Shown here one piece after another: positions 1 through 7,601 of a stretch of DNA of 33,026 nt (positions are counted from its first letter, which is position 1; each line of letters begins with the position of its first letter). The stretch is from assembly GCA_910577935.1 (NCBI GenBank), contig CAJTOT010000018.1, positions 40,298 to 73,323 on the forward strand, written 5' to 3'. Made by a program: the position numbers and the translations under genes. The notes under the pieces are model-generated. The model saw nothing but the letters and a program-made list of their open reading frames with translations. It was not told where the DNA came from and did not search any database. This DNA comes from an uncultured Hungatella sp. GTDB lineage: Bacteria; Bacillota; Clostridia; Lachnospirales; Lachnospiraceae.

Positions 1-1144
1 CTTCCTCATCAACCAGGACTGGCTGGACAAGGTCGGAAAAGATATGCCCACAACGATCGACGAGTGGGTTGACTGTCTGAGGGCATTTAAAGAGTATGGA
101 GACCTTAACGGAAACGGCATTGACGATGAGATACCATTTACCCTGGGGCTGGCCTCAACGGATACATTTGACTCTTATGATACATTCAACCGTTTCTGTA
201 TGGCATTTGGCATGGCGACGACCGCAGGCGATAACCGATCTGATGATAATATGGGAATCGTGGACGGAAAAGTGGTGTTTACAGCGGCAGACCCGGCTTA
301 CAGAGACACGGCTAAGTTCTTCCATCAGCTGTATGACGAGGGACTTATTGATGTCAATTCCTTCTCGCCTGCTCCCAATCCGCGCTATGCCCTGTACTGG
401 GATCAGATTAAAGGCGACACGGCGATTTACGGATGCTTCGGTGTGTGGTCTCCACAGAACGATATCTCCAATCCGTCTGTGTGCGCCCAGTATAAACCTC
501 TTCCCCGCCTGGAAGGGCCGAAGGGAAAAATCGGGGAGGCTCTGAATTTTTCCGAGCTTCAGAGGGCAGCCAGATTCGCCATCACCTCCGCGTGCGAGTA
601 TCCGGAAGTGCTGGCCCGTATGGTAGATTATATGTACAGCCCGGAGATGTCCATCAGCTGCAACTGGAGTCCGGAGGGCTATGTGTACCATGCTGACGAG
701 ACGGGAAAATGGGTGTTTGAGATCGTGGACGGCAACGTGGTGGTTCCGGAACCCTGGAGCACCATCTCGGAGGTGAGCAACAACACCAGAGGGTCAAAAG
801 GCCCTACCGCTATTTTCAACAGCTACTATGATGACAAGGTAGAGTACGATTTCGCCGCTCAGGATCTGCTGGCATTCCAGAGAGTAAACGGCAAGGAAGA
901 GTATCTTGAGGAAATTACCTGTGTTCCGCCTATGCTGAAGACGGCGGAAGAGATGGCTGCCATCTCCCAGATTCAGCCGCAGATCAAAAATATCGTCAAC
1001 TCCTACCGTATGCAGTGGATTCTGGACGGTGACGCTGACGAGACCTGGGATCAGTATCTGGCAGAACTGGACGCGGCAGGGCTGCCGCAGCTTCTGGAAG
1101 TGTTCCAGGGAGCATATGACAGATATATGTCATCTCAGAACTAA
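1..1144 (+). CDS. Extracellular solute-binding protein (ABC sugar importer), 3' part only
   Basis: The reading frame is open from the first bases of the window, so the gene begins upstream. The first methionine at 44 is internal, because residues before it (FLINQDWLDKVG) already match the family. The protein resembles family 1 solute-binding lipoproteins of the LipO type, which deliver sugars or oligosaccharides to an ABC permease on the cell surface. Visible hallmarks are the stretch around MPTTIDEW, an EF-hand-like acidic loop DLNGNGIDDEIPF, and a C-terminal aromatic-rich region. The signal peptide and lipobox lie outside the window. No permease gene follows: the gene ends in a strong terminator and the next gene is on the opposite strand, so any partner permeases are upstream. 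The substrate cannot be told from the sequence. Confidence 0.85.
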   Translation, partial: FLINQDWLDKVGKDMPTTIDEWVDCLRAFKEYGDLNGNGIDDEIPFTLGLASTDTFDSYDTFNRFCMAFGMATTAGDNRSDDNMGIVDGKVVFTAADPAYRDTAKFFHQLYDEGLIDVNSFSPAPNPRYALYWDQIKGDTAIYGCFGVWSPQNDISNPSVCAQYKPLPRLEGPKGKIGEALNFSELQRAARFAITSACEYPEVLARMVDYMYSPEMSISCNWSPEGYVYHADETGKWVFEIVDGNVVVPEPWSTISEVSNNTRGSKGPTAIFNSYYDDKVEYDFAAQDLLAFQRVNGKEEYLEEITCVPPMLKTAEEMAAISQIQPQIKNIVNSYRMQWILDGDADETWDQYLAELDAAGLPQLLEVFQGAYDRYMSSQN

Positions 1145-1159
1145 AGCTGAGAATTCAGG

Positions 1160-1203
1160 GCGCTGCCCGGTTATCTGCTTTGATGGCCGGGCAGCGCTTT
1201 TGG
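1160..1203 (+). terminator. Intrinsic terminator after the solute-binding protein gene
   Basis: An 11-bp GC-rich stem (GCGCTGCCCGG at 1160-1170 with its complement at 1187-1197) is followed at once by a T tract. It starts 16 bases after the stop codon. Confidence 0.9.
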
Positions 1204-1207
1204 TTCT

Positions 1208-2377
1208 TTACATAGTGCCGTCGTCATTTCCGTCAGGTTCATCAGGGCTCTGGAGAATTCGGACATTGACCCCGTTGACCTCCACATGTTCATTGACGGC
1301 GATGACCAGGCACTGGCGGCCGTCGATGAACCGGGTCTCCACAAGGCTGGCGGATTCTGGTTTTACCTGGATAACCACGTCGGGGGTCTCGATGTTGAGG
1401 CGCTTGGTGCTGGTGATATTGGCGGCAAGGAAGGAGGTTTTTTCTCCTGCGCAGTCGTCGTATCGCTGATCAAATTCTTCCAGCCGTTCATCAGGCACGC
1501 CGCTGTCCTCCAGAAGGCGGCGGACCTCCTGCTTTCCAAGCTCCAGAGGCTCCGGCTCGTCCTTGAATTCTTCCAGGCGGGTATTGAGGGTTTCGTGAAT
1601 ATTTCTGATCACGTCATAATCGCAGTCCTCCCCCAGGGTGTCTGAGATGAGGGTGTTGAAAGTCTCTTTCTGGTCGTCGGCGGACAGGGGGATATGGCGG
1701 CATCCGAACATCTTCTGAATGAAATCTTCCTGGAGGTCAGCGGCATTCTTGGTGTAGTAGAGCATGCTGTGGATGTCCGTGTACCGGTCGTTGAAGCAGG
1801 GAAACAGGAACCCTGTTATGGGCTGGTCCACCACCCAGTCCTGAGTACGGTTTTCGATGCAGTTCTTTTCCGGGTTGTAGCCGAGCCCCGGCTTGGACAG
1901 ATGGACCGGACAGATGCTGCAGAGTATGTAGCTGTATACATTGTCGGAGGCATCGTACATCTCCATGCCGTCGGAGGCCTTGCCGGGGACATCGTAGGAC
2001 ACGTGAATCAGAATGATATAGTAGTTTTCAGGGTAATTGTAGGTATCGATGATCTTGGTGTAAAAGCCGTGAATCAGGTCGTCGTCTTTCAGCTGGCTGT
2101 CCCGGAGCTTCAGCAGGAATTCCTGGGCGCCGCCTTCCTTTTCTTCCTCAAGAGGAAAGTCCAGGTTCAACAGATTGCGGCCAAGAGTGCCGGAGAGAGT
2201 CTTTTTGAAAATAGTAAAATATTTGAAGGCATCGTCTTCGGGCAGCGCCAGGAAAGCGTCCTTGAGCTCTGTCTTAATATTTTTTTCGGCATCTATGTAG
2301 CAGCCGCAGATCCTGGTGATGGTGCAGCGCTCCGGTGTATACTGTCTGCGGATCTCCGCAACTTCTTTTTTGTTCAT
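1208..2377 (-). CDS. DUF4317 domain-containing protein
   Basis: A 389-residue soluble protein that I recognise as the DUF4317 family common in Clostridia. Its biochemical role is unknown. The N-terminus (MNKKEVAEIRRQYTPERCTI), the CGCYID segment and the acidic C-terminus are typical. No signal peptide or membrane segment is visible. The start is the ATG at 2377, preceded by GGAGG at a normal distance. The gene stands alone, with its own promoter about 125 bases upstream of the start and a structured leader in between. It is divergent from tRNA-Gly(TCC). No functional partner can be inferred from the context. Confidence 0.85.
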   Translation of the reverse strand: MNKKEVAEIRRQYTPERCTITRICGCYIDAEKNIKTELKDAFLALPEDDAFKYFTIFKKTLSGTLGRNLLNLDFPLEEEKEGGAQEFLLKLRDSQLKDDDLIHGFYTKIIDTYNYPENYYIILIHVSYDVPGKASDGMEMYDASDNVYSYILCSICPVHLSKPGLGYNPEKNCIENRTQDWVVDQPITGFLFPCFNDRYTDIHSMLYYTKNAADLQEDFIQKMFGCRHIPLSADDQKETFNTLISDTLGEDCDYDVIRNIHETLNTRLEEFKDEPEPLELGKQEVRRLLEDSGVPDERLEEFDQRYDDCAGEKTSFLAANITSTKRLNIETPDVVIQVKPESASLVETRFIDGRQCLVIAVNEHVEVNGVNVRILQSPDEPDGNDDGTM

Positions 2378-2418
2378 GTTATACCTCCTCGTATCCGTGT
2401 TGGCGCAGGATTGTCCGC

Positions 2419-2455
2419 GCCTGCGGGCTGTTTTGTGACACTGGCTCCCGCAGGC
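2419..2455 (-). promoter_or_regulatory. Stem-loop in the 5' leader of the DUF4317 gene
   Basis: Perfect 9-bp GC-rich arms (GCCTGCGGG at 2419-2427, CCCGCAGGC at 2447-2455) with a 19-nt loop lie inside the roughly 125-base transcribed leader. A further weak GCCAG/CTGGC pair lies farther upstream in the leader. I could not match it to a known riboswitch class, and no U tract follows. Confidence 0.45.
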
Positions 2456-2502
2456 AGCAGGCCGTGCGGGGGCTGCCAGATTCTGGTCTGGCGTACCACT
2501 CT

Positions 2503-2531
2503 ACTATACCACAGGAGGAGAAAGTTGACAA
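2503..2531 (-). promoter_or_regulatory. Sigma-A promoter for the DUF4317 gene
   Basis: On the minus strand TTGTCA (2526-2531) is separated by 17 bases from TATAGT (2503-2508). It is back to back with the tRNA-Gly promoter. Confidence 0.6.
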
Positions 2532-2545
2532 AGAGAAAAAAGTGA

Positions 2546-2574
2546 TTGACAATTGCCTCAAAATGGTGTAAACT
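2546..2574 (+). promoter_or_regulatory. Sigma-A promoter for tRNA-Gly(TCC)
   Basis: A perfect TTGACA -35 box (2546-2551), a 17-base spacer and TAAACT (2569-2574) end about 40 bases before the mature tRNA 5' end. Another TTGACA at 2525-2530 lies upstream without an equally good -10. Confidence 0.7.
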
Positions 2575-2613
2575 GTATCAAGTCTGAAGCATATAATTGA
2601 ATAATCAGATTAC

Positions 2614-2684
2614 GCGGGTGTAGTTCAATGGTAGAACACCAGCCTTCCAAGCTGGATACGTGGGTTCGATTCCCATCACCCGCT
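2614..2684 (+). tRNA. tRNA-Gly (anticodon TCC)
   Basis: A complete cloverleaf: acceptor GCGGGTG/CACCCGC, D arm GTTC/GAAC, anticodon stem CCAGC/GCTGG with loop CTTCCAA (anticodon TCC at 2646-2648), T arm with TTCGATT loop, discriminator T. CCA is not encoded. It reads glycine codons GGA/GGG and is followed by an intrinsic terminator. Confidence 0.97.
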
Positions 2685-2694
2685 TTTTATTTTT

Positions 2695-2742
2695 CCCGAA
2701 AATACCGGACTTGCCGCTTGCATCCGGCGTTTTCGGGTTTTT
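2695..2742 (+). terminator. Terminator after tRNA-Gly(TCC)
   Basis: The stem CCCGAAAA/TTTTCGGG, with an inner CCGGA/TCCGG pair, is followed by TTTTT. It begins 10 bases after the tRNA. Confidence 0.85.
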
Positions 2743-2864
2743 ATGTGTAATGTAAAGAGGACACAGGCAAAGGCGGGAATCACTTCTGCCGGACACAGGA
2801 TTTACCTTTTGTTCCTCCGCAATCCTTTTCAGCCATGGGCTCCGCAGTATGGGCAGTTCCCATC
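2743..2864. other. Gene-free spacer between the tRNA terminator and the cotJ terminator
   Basis: No coding region, RNA gene or convincing signal is seen here beyond a short ATGGG/CCCAT inverted repeat near 2849-2863. The stretch 2903-2997 on the other side of the hairpin, running up to the cotJC stop codon, is equally featureless. Confidence 0.5.
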
Positions 2865-2902
2865 AAAAGGCCCCGCTGACTGACAAACAGCGAGGGCCTT
2901 TT
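2865..2902 (-). terminator. Terminator downstream of cotJC (bidirectional shape)
   Basis: AAAAGGCCC plus CGCTG pairs with CAGCG plus GGGCCTTTT, leaving one bulged A. The minus-strand copy ends in TTTT, which suits the end of the cotJ operon about 95 bases downstream of the cotJC stop. The A/T ends make it symmetric, so it could also act on plus-strand transcripts. Confidence 0.75.
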
Positions 2903-2997
2903 CACGAAAATCTGTTGTATTGAGGTAAAGTCGAGGCAAGATTATTCCTTCGGCAGTAGGATACATTCAAACTTTCCCGTATTTCCGGGCATTTTTC

Positions 2998-3609
2998 CTA
3001 CTTCTTCACAAACTGTTTATCAAACTCCGGATTAAAATAATAAAAATTTTTCTCGTCCAAGCTGTCTTTCATCTTCTCCAGGGCCTCGCCGAACCGCTGG
3101 AAATGGACGATTTCCCGTGCGCGCAGGAATTTCAGGGGCTTTCGCACGTCGGGGTCGTCGATGATGCGGATCAGATTGTCGTAGGTGGTCCGGGCTTTCT
3201 GTTCGGCGGCCAGATCTTCGGTCAGGTCGGTTATGGCGTCGCCTTTTGACTGGAATTCGCAGGCGTTAAAGGGAACCCCGGCCGCGGCCGTGGGCCACAG
3301 GGCTGCGGTGTGGTCGATATAGTAGGCGTCAAAACCGCAGGCCTTGGCTTCCTCTATGCTCATATTTTTTGTAAGCTGGTAGATGATGGCGCAGATCATC
3401 TCCAGGTGCGCCAGCTCCTCGGTGCCGATATCCGTGAGAAGCCCTCCTGTTTCTTTGCATGGCATCGTATATCTCTGGGAAAGATAACGCATGGAGGCGG
3501 CCAGCTCTCCGTCGGGACCGCCGAACTGGCTGATAATCAGAGAGGCGGTCTTGGGGCAGGTTTTGGTGATGTGCACCGGAAATTGAAGACGTTTCTCGTA
3601 ACTCCACAT
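2998..3609 (-). CDS. cotJC: Spore coat protein CotJC (manganese-catalase family)
   Basis: A 203-residue ferritin-like di-metal protein of the manganese-catalase family, deposited in the spore coat with CotJA and CotJB. Candidate metal ligands are visible: Glu35, the GTEELAHLEM motif with Glu65 and His68, Glu136, and the AREIVHFQRF motif with Glu166 and His169. Length agrees with other CotJC proteins, which are shorter than true Mn catalases because they lack the C-terminal extension. The gene follows cotJB with a 3-base gap, so the two are almost certainly co-transcribed and translationally coupled. Expression in the mother cell during sporulation is expected from the family and fits the candidate sigma-E promoter upstream of cotJA. 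Peroxide removal by this protein is possible but not shown by the sequence. Confidence 0.95.
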   Translation of the reverse strand: MWSYEKRLQFPVHITKTCPKTASLIISQFGGPDGELAASMRYLSQRYTMPCKETGGLLTDIGTEELAHLEMICAIIYQLTKNMSIEEAKACGFDAYYIDHTAALWPTAAAGVPFNACEFQSKGDAITDLTEDLAAEQKARTTYDNLIRIIDDPDVRKPLKFLRAREIVHFQRFGEALEKMKDSLDEKNFYYFNPEFDKQFVKK

Positions 3610-3612
3610 AGT

Positions 3613-3936
3613 TTACACACCTCCTTGCAGTAGGGAGCAGTTGTTGGCAGCCGCTTCCCACGGAACGGGGCCGTCGCTCCAGGTCCAGTGCTTTTGGCCG
3701 GGATAGCAGGTGTCGGAGGCGGAGCTTCCGTTGGAGCGCAGGTCGACGCAGTGGCAGGTGAGAGGCTCAAACTCATCGGCGTACTTTTTCAGAAGTTCCA
3801 GCCGTTTCTGGTGTTTTTCCTGGTACAGCTCCAGCGGGGCGGTCTCCAGAGGGTGGGTATCCAGGTACAGTCTGAGATCGTCTAAAAAGAAGCTTACTTC
3901 ATCGATTTCTTTTAAAAGAGCACAGCGGTCACTCAT
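3613..3936 (-). CDS. cotJB: Spore coat protein CotJB
   Basis: A 107-residue CotJB-domain protein (KEIDEVSFFLDDLRLYLDTH near the N-terminus, then HQKRLELLKKYADEFEPLTC). It is the middle partner of the CotJ spore-coat complex. The reading frame can be extended to a GTG at 3945, but that GTG lies inside the ribosome binding site GGGAGG, which sits 8 bases before the ATG at 3936. I therefore take the ATG. The ATG overlaps the cotJA stop codon as ATGAGTGA, a coupling arrangement, and cotJC starts 3 bases after the cotJB stop. The C-terminus is rich in Ser, Trp and Pro and ends in LLQGGV. Confidence 0.93.
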   Translation of the reverse strand: MSDRCALLKEIDEVSFFLDDLRLYLDTHPLETAPLELYQEKHQKRLELLKKYADEFEPLTCHCVDLRSNGSSASDTCYPGQKHWTWSDGPVPWEAAANNCSLLQGGV

Positions 3937-4105
3937 GGCAGACACCTCCCATCACATAAAAGGGGAGATCGAGACACGGGAAAATGGTTCCCTGTTTTAA
4001 TGCCTTGCAGGCCGGATAAGGTTCTTCCCAGGGCTGGGAAGGAACAGATGTGATGGCCAGAGGCAGTTGGGGACAAGGTTTGTCTGGCGGCGTGGAATGA
4101 TTCAT
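3929..4105 (-). CDS. cotJA: Spore coat associated protein CotJA
   Basis: A small proline-rich protein of 58 residues when started at the ATG at 4105. Family hallmarks are PPDKPCPQLPLAITSVPSQ and the central PWEEPYPACKALKQGTIFPC, ending in DLPFY. Longer starts exist (ATG at 4114, TTG at 4135). The AGGAG at about 4116-4120 is too close to 4114 and lies 10 bases from 4105, so 4105 is preferred. It is the first gene of the cotJ operon and overlaps cotJB by 8 bases. In Bacillus CotJA is needed for CotJC assembly into the coat. Confidence 0.88.
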   Translation of the reverse strand: MNHSTPPDKPCPQLPLAITSVPSQPWEEPYPACKALKQGTIFPCLDLPFYVMGGVCHE

Positions 4106-4167
4106 AGATGGCATTCTCCTTTCTTCACAAAGCAAATTTTACGGATTCATGATGCTGCCGGCAATGG

Positions 4168-4195
4168 TAGTATGTGAAGGAAAAAAGAAATTTAG
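4168..4195 (-). promoter_or_regulatory. Candidate sigma-E promoter for cotJABC
   Basis: On the minus strand CATACTA (4168-4174) resembles the sigma-E -10 consensus (CATACA-T). A TAAATT element lies 14 bases upstream at about 4189-4195. This fits known mother-cell control of cotJ genes, but the -35 match is weak. Confidence 0.4.
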
Positions 4196-4243
4196 ATTAG
4201 CAGATTGCTGTTAATGTTTCCAGAGGAGATATTTCTGTGACAT

Positions 4244-4273
4244 GAAAACAACTGCCGCAAGCATTTGCGGCAG
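4244..4273 (-). terminator. Terminator at the end of the gmu-like operon
   Basis: A 9-bp stem, CTGCCGCAA with TTGCGGCAG, and a 4-base loop lie 13 bases after the ROK kinase stop codon. On the minus strand it is followed by the interrupted T tract TTGTTTT. Confidence 0.75.
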
Positions 4274-4286
4274 CCGTTCTGTAAGG

Positions 4287-5168
4287 TCACTGTTTTTGTC
4301 TTTCAAATTCGTCGATACCCAGCTTTAAGGCGCCCAGTATCCCCTGGTTGTCGTCTAAGGAGGGGAGGGTGATGTAGCTGTCCAGATCTTCCAGCTCCTT
4401 TGTCACCAGATAACCGGCGATCATCTCTTTTACATAGCCCCGTATCCGCTCCATAAGCTGTGTCTGGTGCATGACGCCGCCGCCCAGGATTACTTTTTGC
4501 GGAGAGAGGATCATGATATAGGTGGTGACTGCGTGGGCTAAGTAGTAGGCTTCCAGATCCCACACCTCCGGGCGGTCCGCCAGCTCCTTTCCGGGAGCGC
4601 CCCACCGGGCTTCGATGGCAGGACCGGCAGCCAGGCCCTCCAGACAGGTACCGTGATAGGGGCATTTGCCGCCGTAGGTGTCGTCGGAGCGGACCGGCAT
4701 GAGAATGTGGCCTGCCTCGGGGTGAAGCATGCCGTGGAGAAGTTTTCCGCCGGCCATGATGCCCACGCCGATGCCGGTTCCCACAGTTATGTAGATGGCC
4801 GTGTCCAGACCTTTGGCGCAGCCCCAGGTGGCCTCCCCCAGCATAGAGCCGTTTACATCCGTGTCAAAGCCTACGGGGATGCGGAGGCGGTCTCTGAAAT
4901 ATCCGCATATATCGTAATTTTTCCAGGGCAGCTTGGGGGTGGTGGTGATATAGCCGTAAGTTTTGGAAGCCCGGTTTAAGTCCACGGGCCCGAAGCAGCC
5001 GATTCCCAGGGCGGCGATGCCTTTACCGGCAAAAAACTCTGCCATTCTGGGCATAGTCGCTTCCGGCGTCTCCGTGGGGATGGAGATGCGTTCCAGAATT
5101 TCACCTTTTTCATTTCCCACGGCGCACACCATCTTTGTGCCGCCGGCTTCCAGCGCTCCAAATAACAT
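4287..5168 (-). CDS. gmuE: ROK family fructokinase
   Basis: A 293-residue ROK-family sugar kinase that would phosphorylate fructose (or a close relative) to the 6-phosphate in the cytoplasm. The N-terminal phosphate loop is GALEAGGTKMVC. The middle has FDTDVNGSMLGEATWG and the ATP-binding segment TVGTGIGVGI. The zinc-binding ROK motif is complete, from HPEAGHILMP to CPYHGTCLEG. Length and motifs match the fructokinases of the GmuE/YdhR/ScrK group. It is the last gene of the operon, 80 bases after manA. With ManA next door, the pair converts mannose-6-phosphate and free fructose to fructose-6-phosphate. The symbol follows the operon match to Bacillus subtilis gmu. A glucokinase or mannokinase activity cannot be excluded. 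Confidence 0.85.
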   Translation of the reverse strand: MLFGALEAGGTKMVCAVGNEKGEILERISIPTETPEATMPRMAEFFAGKGIAALGIGCFGPVDLNRASKTYGYITTTPKLPWKNYDICGYFRDRLRIPVGFDTDVNGSMLGEATWGCAKGLDTAIYITVGTGIGVGIMAGGKLLHGMLHPEAGHILMPVRSDDTYGGKCPYHGTCLEGLAAGPAIEARWGAPGKELADRPEVWDLEAYYLAHAVTTYIMILSPQKVILGGGVMHQTQLMERIRGYVKEMIAGYLVTKELEDLDSYITLPSLDDNQGILGALKLGIDEFERQKQ

Positions 5169-5203
5169 GTGATTTACCTCCTGAAATTTGTGTTTTCAAT
5201 CAG

Positions 5204-5225
5204 TTCCGGCAGGGAGCTGCCGGAA
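5204..5225 (-). other. Intercistronic stem-loop between manA and the ROK kinase
   Basis: Perfect 9-bp arms (TTCCGGCAG, CTGCCGGAA) and a 4-base loop. No T tract follows on the minus strand, so mRNA stabilisation or processing is more likely than termination. Confidence 0.5.
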
Positions 5226-5248
5226 ACAGAAGCTTATATGTGTGTCGC

Positions 5249-6181
5249 TTATATATGTGTAGTTACCAGCTCCAGTTCACCTCTGGCATCTACAGTCTTG
5301 CAGCCGGCAGGAACCAGAAGATGATCCCCTGCCTTCACGGCGGCTCCGTTGAGGGTGCCTTTCCCGGCGGTGACATCCATGAGCATAAACGGATAGTTCT
5401 GGGCAATGGAAACTTCTGTCTTCACATTCCATCTGTCTACGGTAAAATACCCGCTCTCCACGAGTGTGCAGGTCTCATAGGCGCCGTGGTCCTCTGTGGG
5501 TCCCTGGGTGTTCTGATCCTGGTGGGGGCAGACGATCACGTCCATGCTCTGTTTTAAGTGGAGCCGGCGGGGCTTTCCGTCCTGGAGGCGCCCGTAGTCG
5601 TACAGCCGGTATGTGGTGTCGCTGTTTTGCTGGACTTCCAGAAGGAGGGTTCCTCTGCGGATAGCGTGAACCGTGCCTGAGGGAATGTAGAAAAAGTCTC
5701 CTTTGTGGATGGGGAACTTTTGAAGAAGGTCATCCCACCGCCCCTCCTGGATCATCTGCTCCAGTTCCTCACGTGTCCGGGCGTGATGCCCGATAATAAT
5801 GTCCGCGCCCTCGTCGCAGTCCAGGATGTACCAGCACTCGGTCTTTCCCCGGCTGCCGTTTTCATGTTCAAAGGCGTAGGCGTCGTCCGGATGAACCTGG
5901 ATGCTCAGATGGTCGTCGGCGTCGATCACTTTTACCAGGAGAGGGAATTCTTCCCCCGCTGCGCCGCCGAACAGCTCTCGGTGCTGTTCCCACAGCTCTC
6001 CCAGGGTCTTGCCGTCGTAGGTTCCGCCCAGAACCGTGCTCTGTCCGTGGGGATTAGACGAGATCACCCAGGCCTCGCCTGTGTCGTCTCCCGGAATGGG
6101 GTATCCGTAATAATCTCTCATCCTGCAGCCGCCCCACAACACCTGTTTAAAGAAAGGTTTGAAGAAAATCAGTTCATTCAT
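5249..6181 (-). CDS. manA: Mannose-6-phosphate isomerase, class I
   Basis: A 310-residue cupin-type isomerase interconverting mannose-6-phosphate and fructose-6-phosphate. Typical features are FKQVLWGG near the N-terminus, GEAWVIS, the zinc-site segment LSIQVHPDD with a following TECWYIL (His and Glu ligands), IPSGTVHAI (His ligand), and the conserved TYRLYDYGR. Length matches the short Firmicute form (ManA/GmuF/Pmi). The ATG at 6181 has GGAGG 8-9 bases upstream. A stem-loop and a candidate internal promoter precede it, so manA and the kinase may be expressed both with the upstream PTS genes and on their own. In the gmu context it would process mannose released from phosphorylated manno-oligosaccharides. 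Confidence 0.92.
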   Translation of the reverse strand: MNELIFFKPFFKQVLWGGCRMRDYYGYPIPGDDTGEAWVISSNPHGQSTVLGGTYDGKTLGELWEQHRELFGGAAGEEFPLLVKVIDADDHLSIQVHPDDAYAFEHENGSRGKTECWYILDCDEGADIIIGHHARTREELEQMIQEGRWDDLLQKFPIHKGDFFYIPSGTVHAIRRGTLLLEVQQNSDTTYRLYDYGRLQDGKPRRLHLKQSMDVIVCPHQDQNTQGPTEDHGAYETCTLVESGYFTVDRWNVKTEVSIAQNYPFMLMDVTAGKGTLNGAAVKAGDHLLVPAGCKTVDARGELELVTTHI

Positions 6182-6201
6182 GGTAGTCCTCCGTTTTTAT
6201 A

Positions 6202-6230
6202 AATATATCATACTTTGCCTGCAATCGCAA
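6202..6230 (-). promoter_or_regulatory. Candidate internal promoter for manA-fructokinase
   Basis: On the minus strand TTGCGA (6225-6230), a 17-base spacer and TATATT (6202-6207) lie just after the intercistronic hairpin and about 20 bases before the manA ATG. Confidence 0.45.
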
Positions 6231-6234
6231 TAAT

Positions 6235-6274
6235 CCCCTGTACAGGAGGAGGGTTCGTCTTCCGGGTACAGGGG
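6235..6274 (-). other. Intercistronic stem-loop between PTS IIC and manA
   Basis: Perfect 9-bp arms (CCCCTGTAC at 6235-6243, GTACAGGGG at 6266-6274) and a 22-base loop lie 12 bases past the IIC stop. There is no good T tract after the stem on the minus strand. A weak terminator or an RNA-processing element are both possible. Confidence 0.5.
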
Positions 6275-6286
6275 AGCGGAAAAAAG

Positions 6287-7600
6287 TTAGTTGTTGTCAG
6301 AAGCGGTCTTCTCCATCAGCTTGTCATTGATTTTTACAAATGGCAGATACAGCACCACGCCGATGGCGATGATGACCAACTGGACAATCACTGCCCGGAA
6401 GTCGCCGCTGGTGGCCAGATAACCGCTGAGTAACGGCGGAGTGGTCCAGGGTATGTAGACGACGCATTCGTTCATAAAATTCAGGGCAGTGGCGGCATAG
6501 CCGATGATGATGCCGATAGCCGGCAGCAGCACGAAAGGTATGATCATGGTGATGTTGTAAACAATGGAGTAGCCGAAAATAATAGGCTCATTGATATTAA
6601 AGCATCCCGGCGCCACGGACAGCTTGCAGATGGCCTTGGTGGCCTTGTTGCGTCCGAAAACCAGCGTGGCGATGATCAGAGCGATGGTGGAGCCGGAGCC
6701 TCCCATCATGCCGAAGGTGGGGACGAAGGCGGCGTTGATGATGTTGGGAATCGCCTCACCTGCGGCGTAAGCTGCCATACACTGAGTCATGTTGATCATC
6801 AGAAGGGGCTCCAGAATAGAGCCGTTGAGCACCGTCTGATGGATGCCGAACAGCCAGAGAAGGTTGCCTAAGGAGTAGATGAGTACGCAGCCGAACAGTC
6901 CGGTGGTGACGCCCCTCAGCGGTTCCTGGATCATGGTGGTGATGATGGAGATCAGGCTGGTGTGGAACACGTTGTTGAGGACAGCGGAAATGATACCGAA
7001 CAGGGTCATGACCAGAATAAACGGGATCAGGACGGAGAAGGACTTTCCTACTGCGGGAGGGATGCTGTCCCCCATGTTCAGCTGCAGTTTCTTGATGTTG
7101 GACACATAGATAAAAAGTTCCGTCGCCGCAAGACCGATGAGGATGCCGGCGAACATGGCCTGGGTTCCCACATTGTTGAAGGTCAGGACGCCTGACACGG
7201 ACACGGCATCGGAAGCCCCGTCGGGGATCACGCTGACAGAGCCGGGCATCATGACGATGAGGGAAGCCAGGGATACCAGGGAAGCGGCCATGGGATTGTC
7301 AAAACCCCTGTTTCGGGACAGGCAGTAGCCGATGACGGTGGCGATCAGCAGGGAGCTGATGTTTAAGGTTCCGTTTACCAGCATATTTCCCCAATACTGG
7401 GCGCTCTCCAAAGCGGAACCGCTCAAGATCCACTGGAATATGGTGTTGTTGAAAAGGACGGCCACGCCTGCCAGGATGTAGAGAGGCATGATTGTGGCGA
7501 AGGCGTCTCTGAGGGAGCTTAGATGAATCTGGCTTCCCAGCTTTGCCGCGAACTCAGTAAATTTGTCTACGAATTTTGAATTTTCCAAAGAATCACCCAT
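6287..7600 (-). CDS. PTS lactose/cellobiose-family IIC permease
   Basis: A 437-residue integral membrane protein of the CelB/LicC/GmuC type: the membrane channel of a phosphotransferase system that imports beta-linked disaccharides. About ten hydrophobic segments are visible. The family signatures are the conserved histidine in LFGIHQTVLNG (His254), the MGGSGSTIAL loop, and the substrate-site motif FNINEPIIFG (Glu338). It starts one base after the GH1 stop codon, so translation is coupled. No IIA or IIB gene is present in the locus, so it must use components encoded elsewhere. The NINEP motif and the GH1, ManA and fructokinase partners suggest cellobiose, mannobiose or similar, but the exact sugar is an inference. 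Confidence 0.92.
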   Translation of the reverse strand: MGDSLENSKFVDKFTEFAAKLGSQIHLSSLRDAFATIMPLYILAGVAVLFNNTIFQWILSGSALESAQYWGNMLVNGTLNISSLLIATVIGYCLSRNRGFDNPMAASLVSLASLIVMMPGSVSVIPDGASDAVSVSGVLTFNNVGTQAMFAGILIGLAATELFIYVSNIKKLQLNMGDSIPPAVGKSFSVLIPFILVMTLFGIISAVLNNVFHTSLISIITTMIQEPLRGVTTGLFGCVLIYSLGNLLWLFGIHQTVLNGSILEPLLMINMTQCMAAYAAGEAIPNIINAAFVPTFGMMGGSGSTIALIIATLVFGRNKATKAICKLSVAPGCFNINEPIIFGYSIVYNITMIIPFVLLPAIGIIIGYAATALNFMNECVVYIPWTTPPLLSGYLATSGDFRAVIVQLVIIAIGVVLYLPFVKINDKLMEKTASDNN

Positions 7601-7601
7601 A

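Noticed and set aside
2378..2502. Known riboswitch in the DUF4317 leader
   Set aside because: No consensus of a named class (for example T-box, FMN, TPP, SAM, lysine, c-di-GMP) could be recognised, so it is listed only as a structured leader.
1694..2545. Plus-strand 283-codon ORF
   Set aside because: It lies antisense to the DUF4317 gene and crosses its promoter. Its protein shows no recognisable family and the opposite frame is a clear family member.
2605..2796. Minus-strand 63-residue ORF ending in PAWKAGVLPLNYTRVI
   Set aside because: It is the antisense translation of tRNA-Gly(TCC) and its terminator, a well-known false protein prediction.
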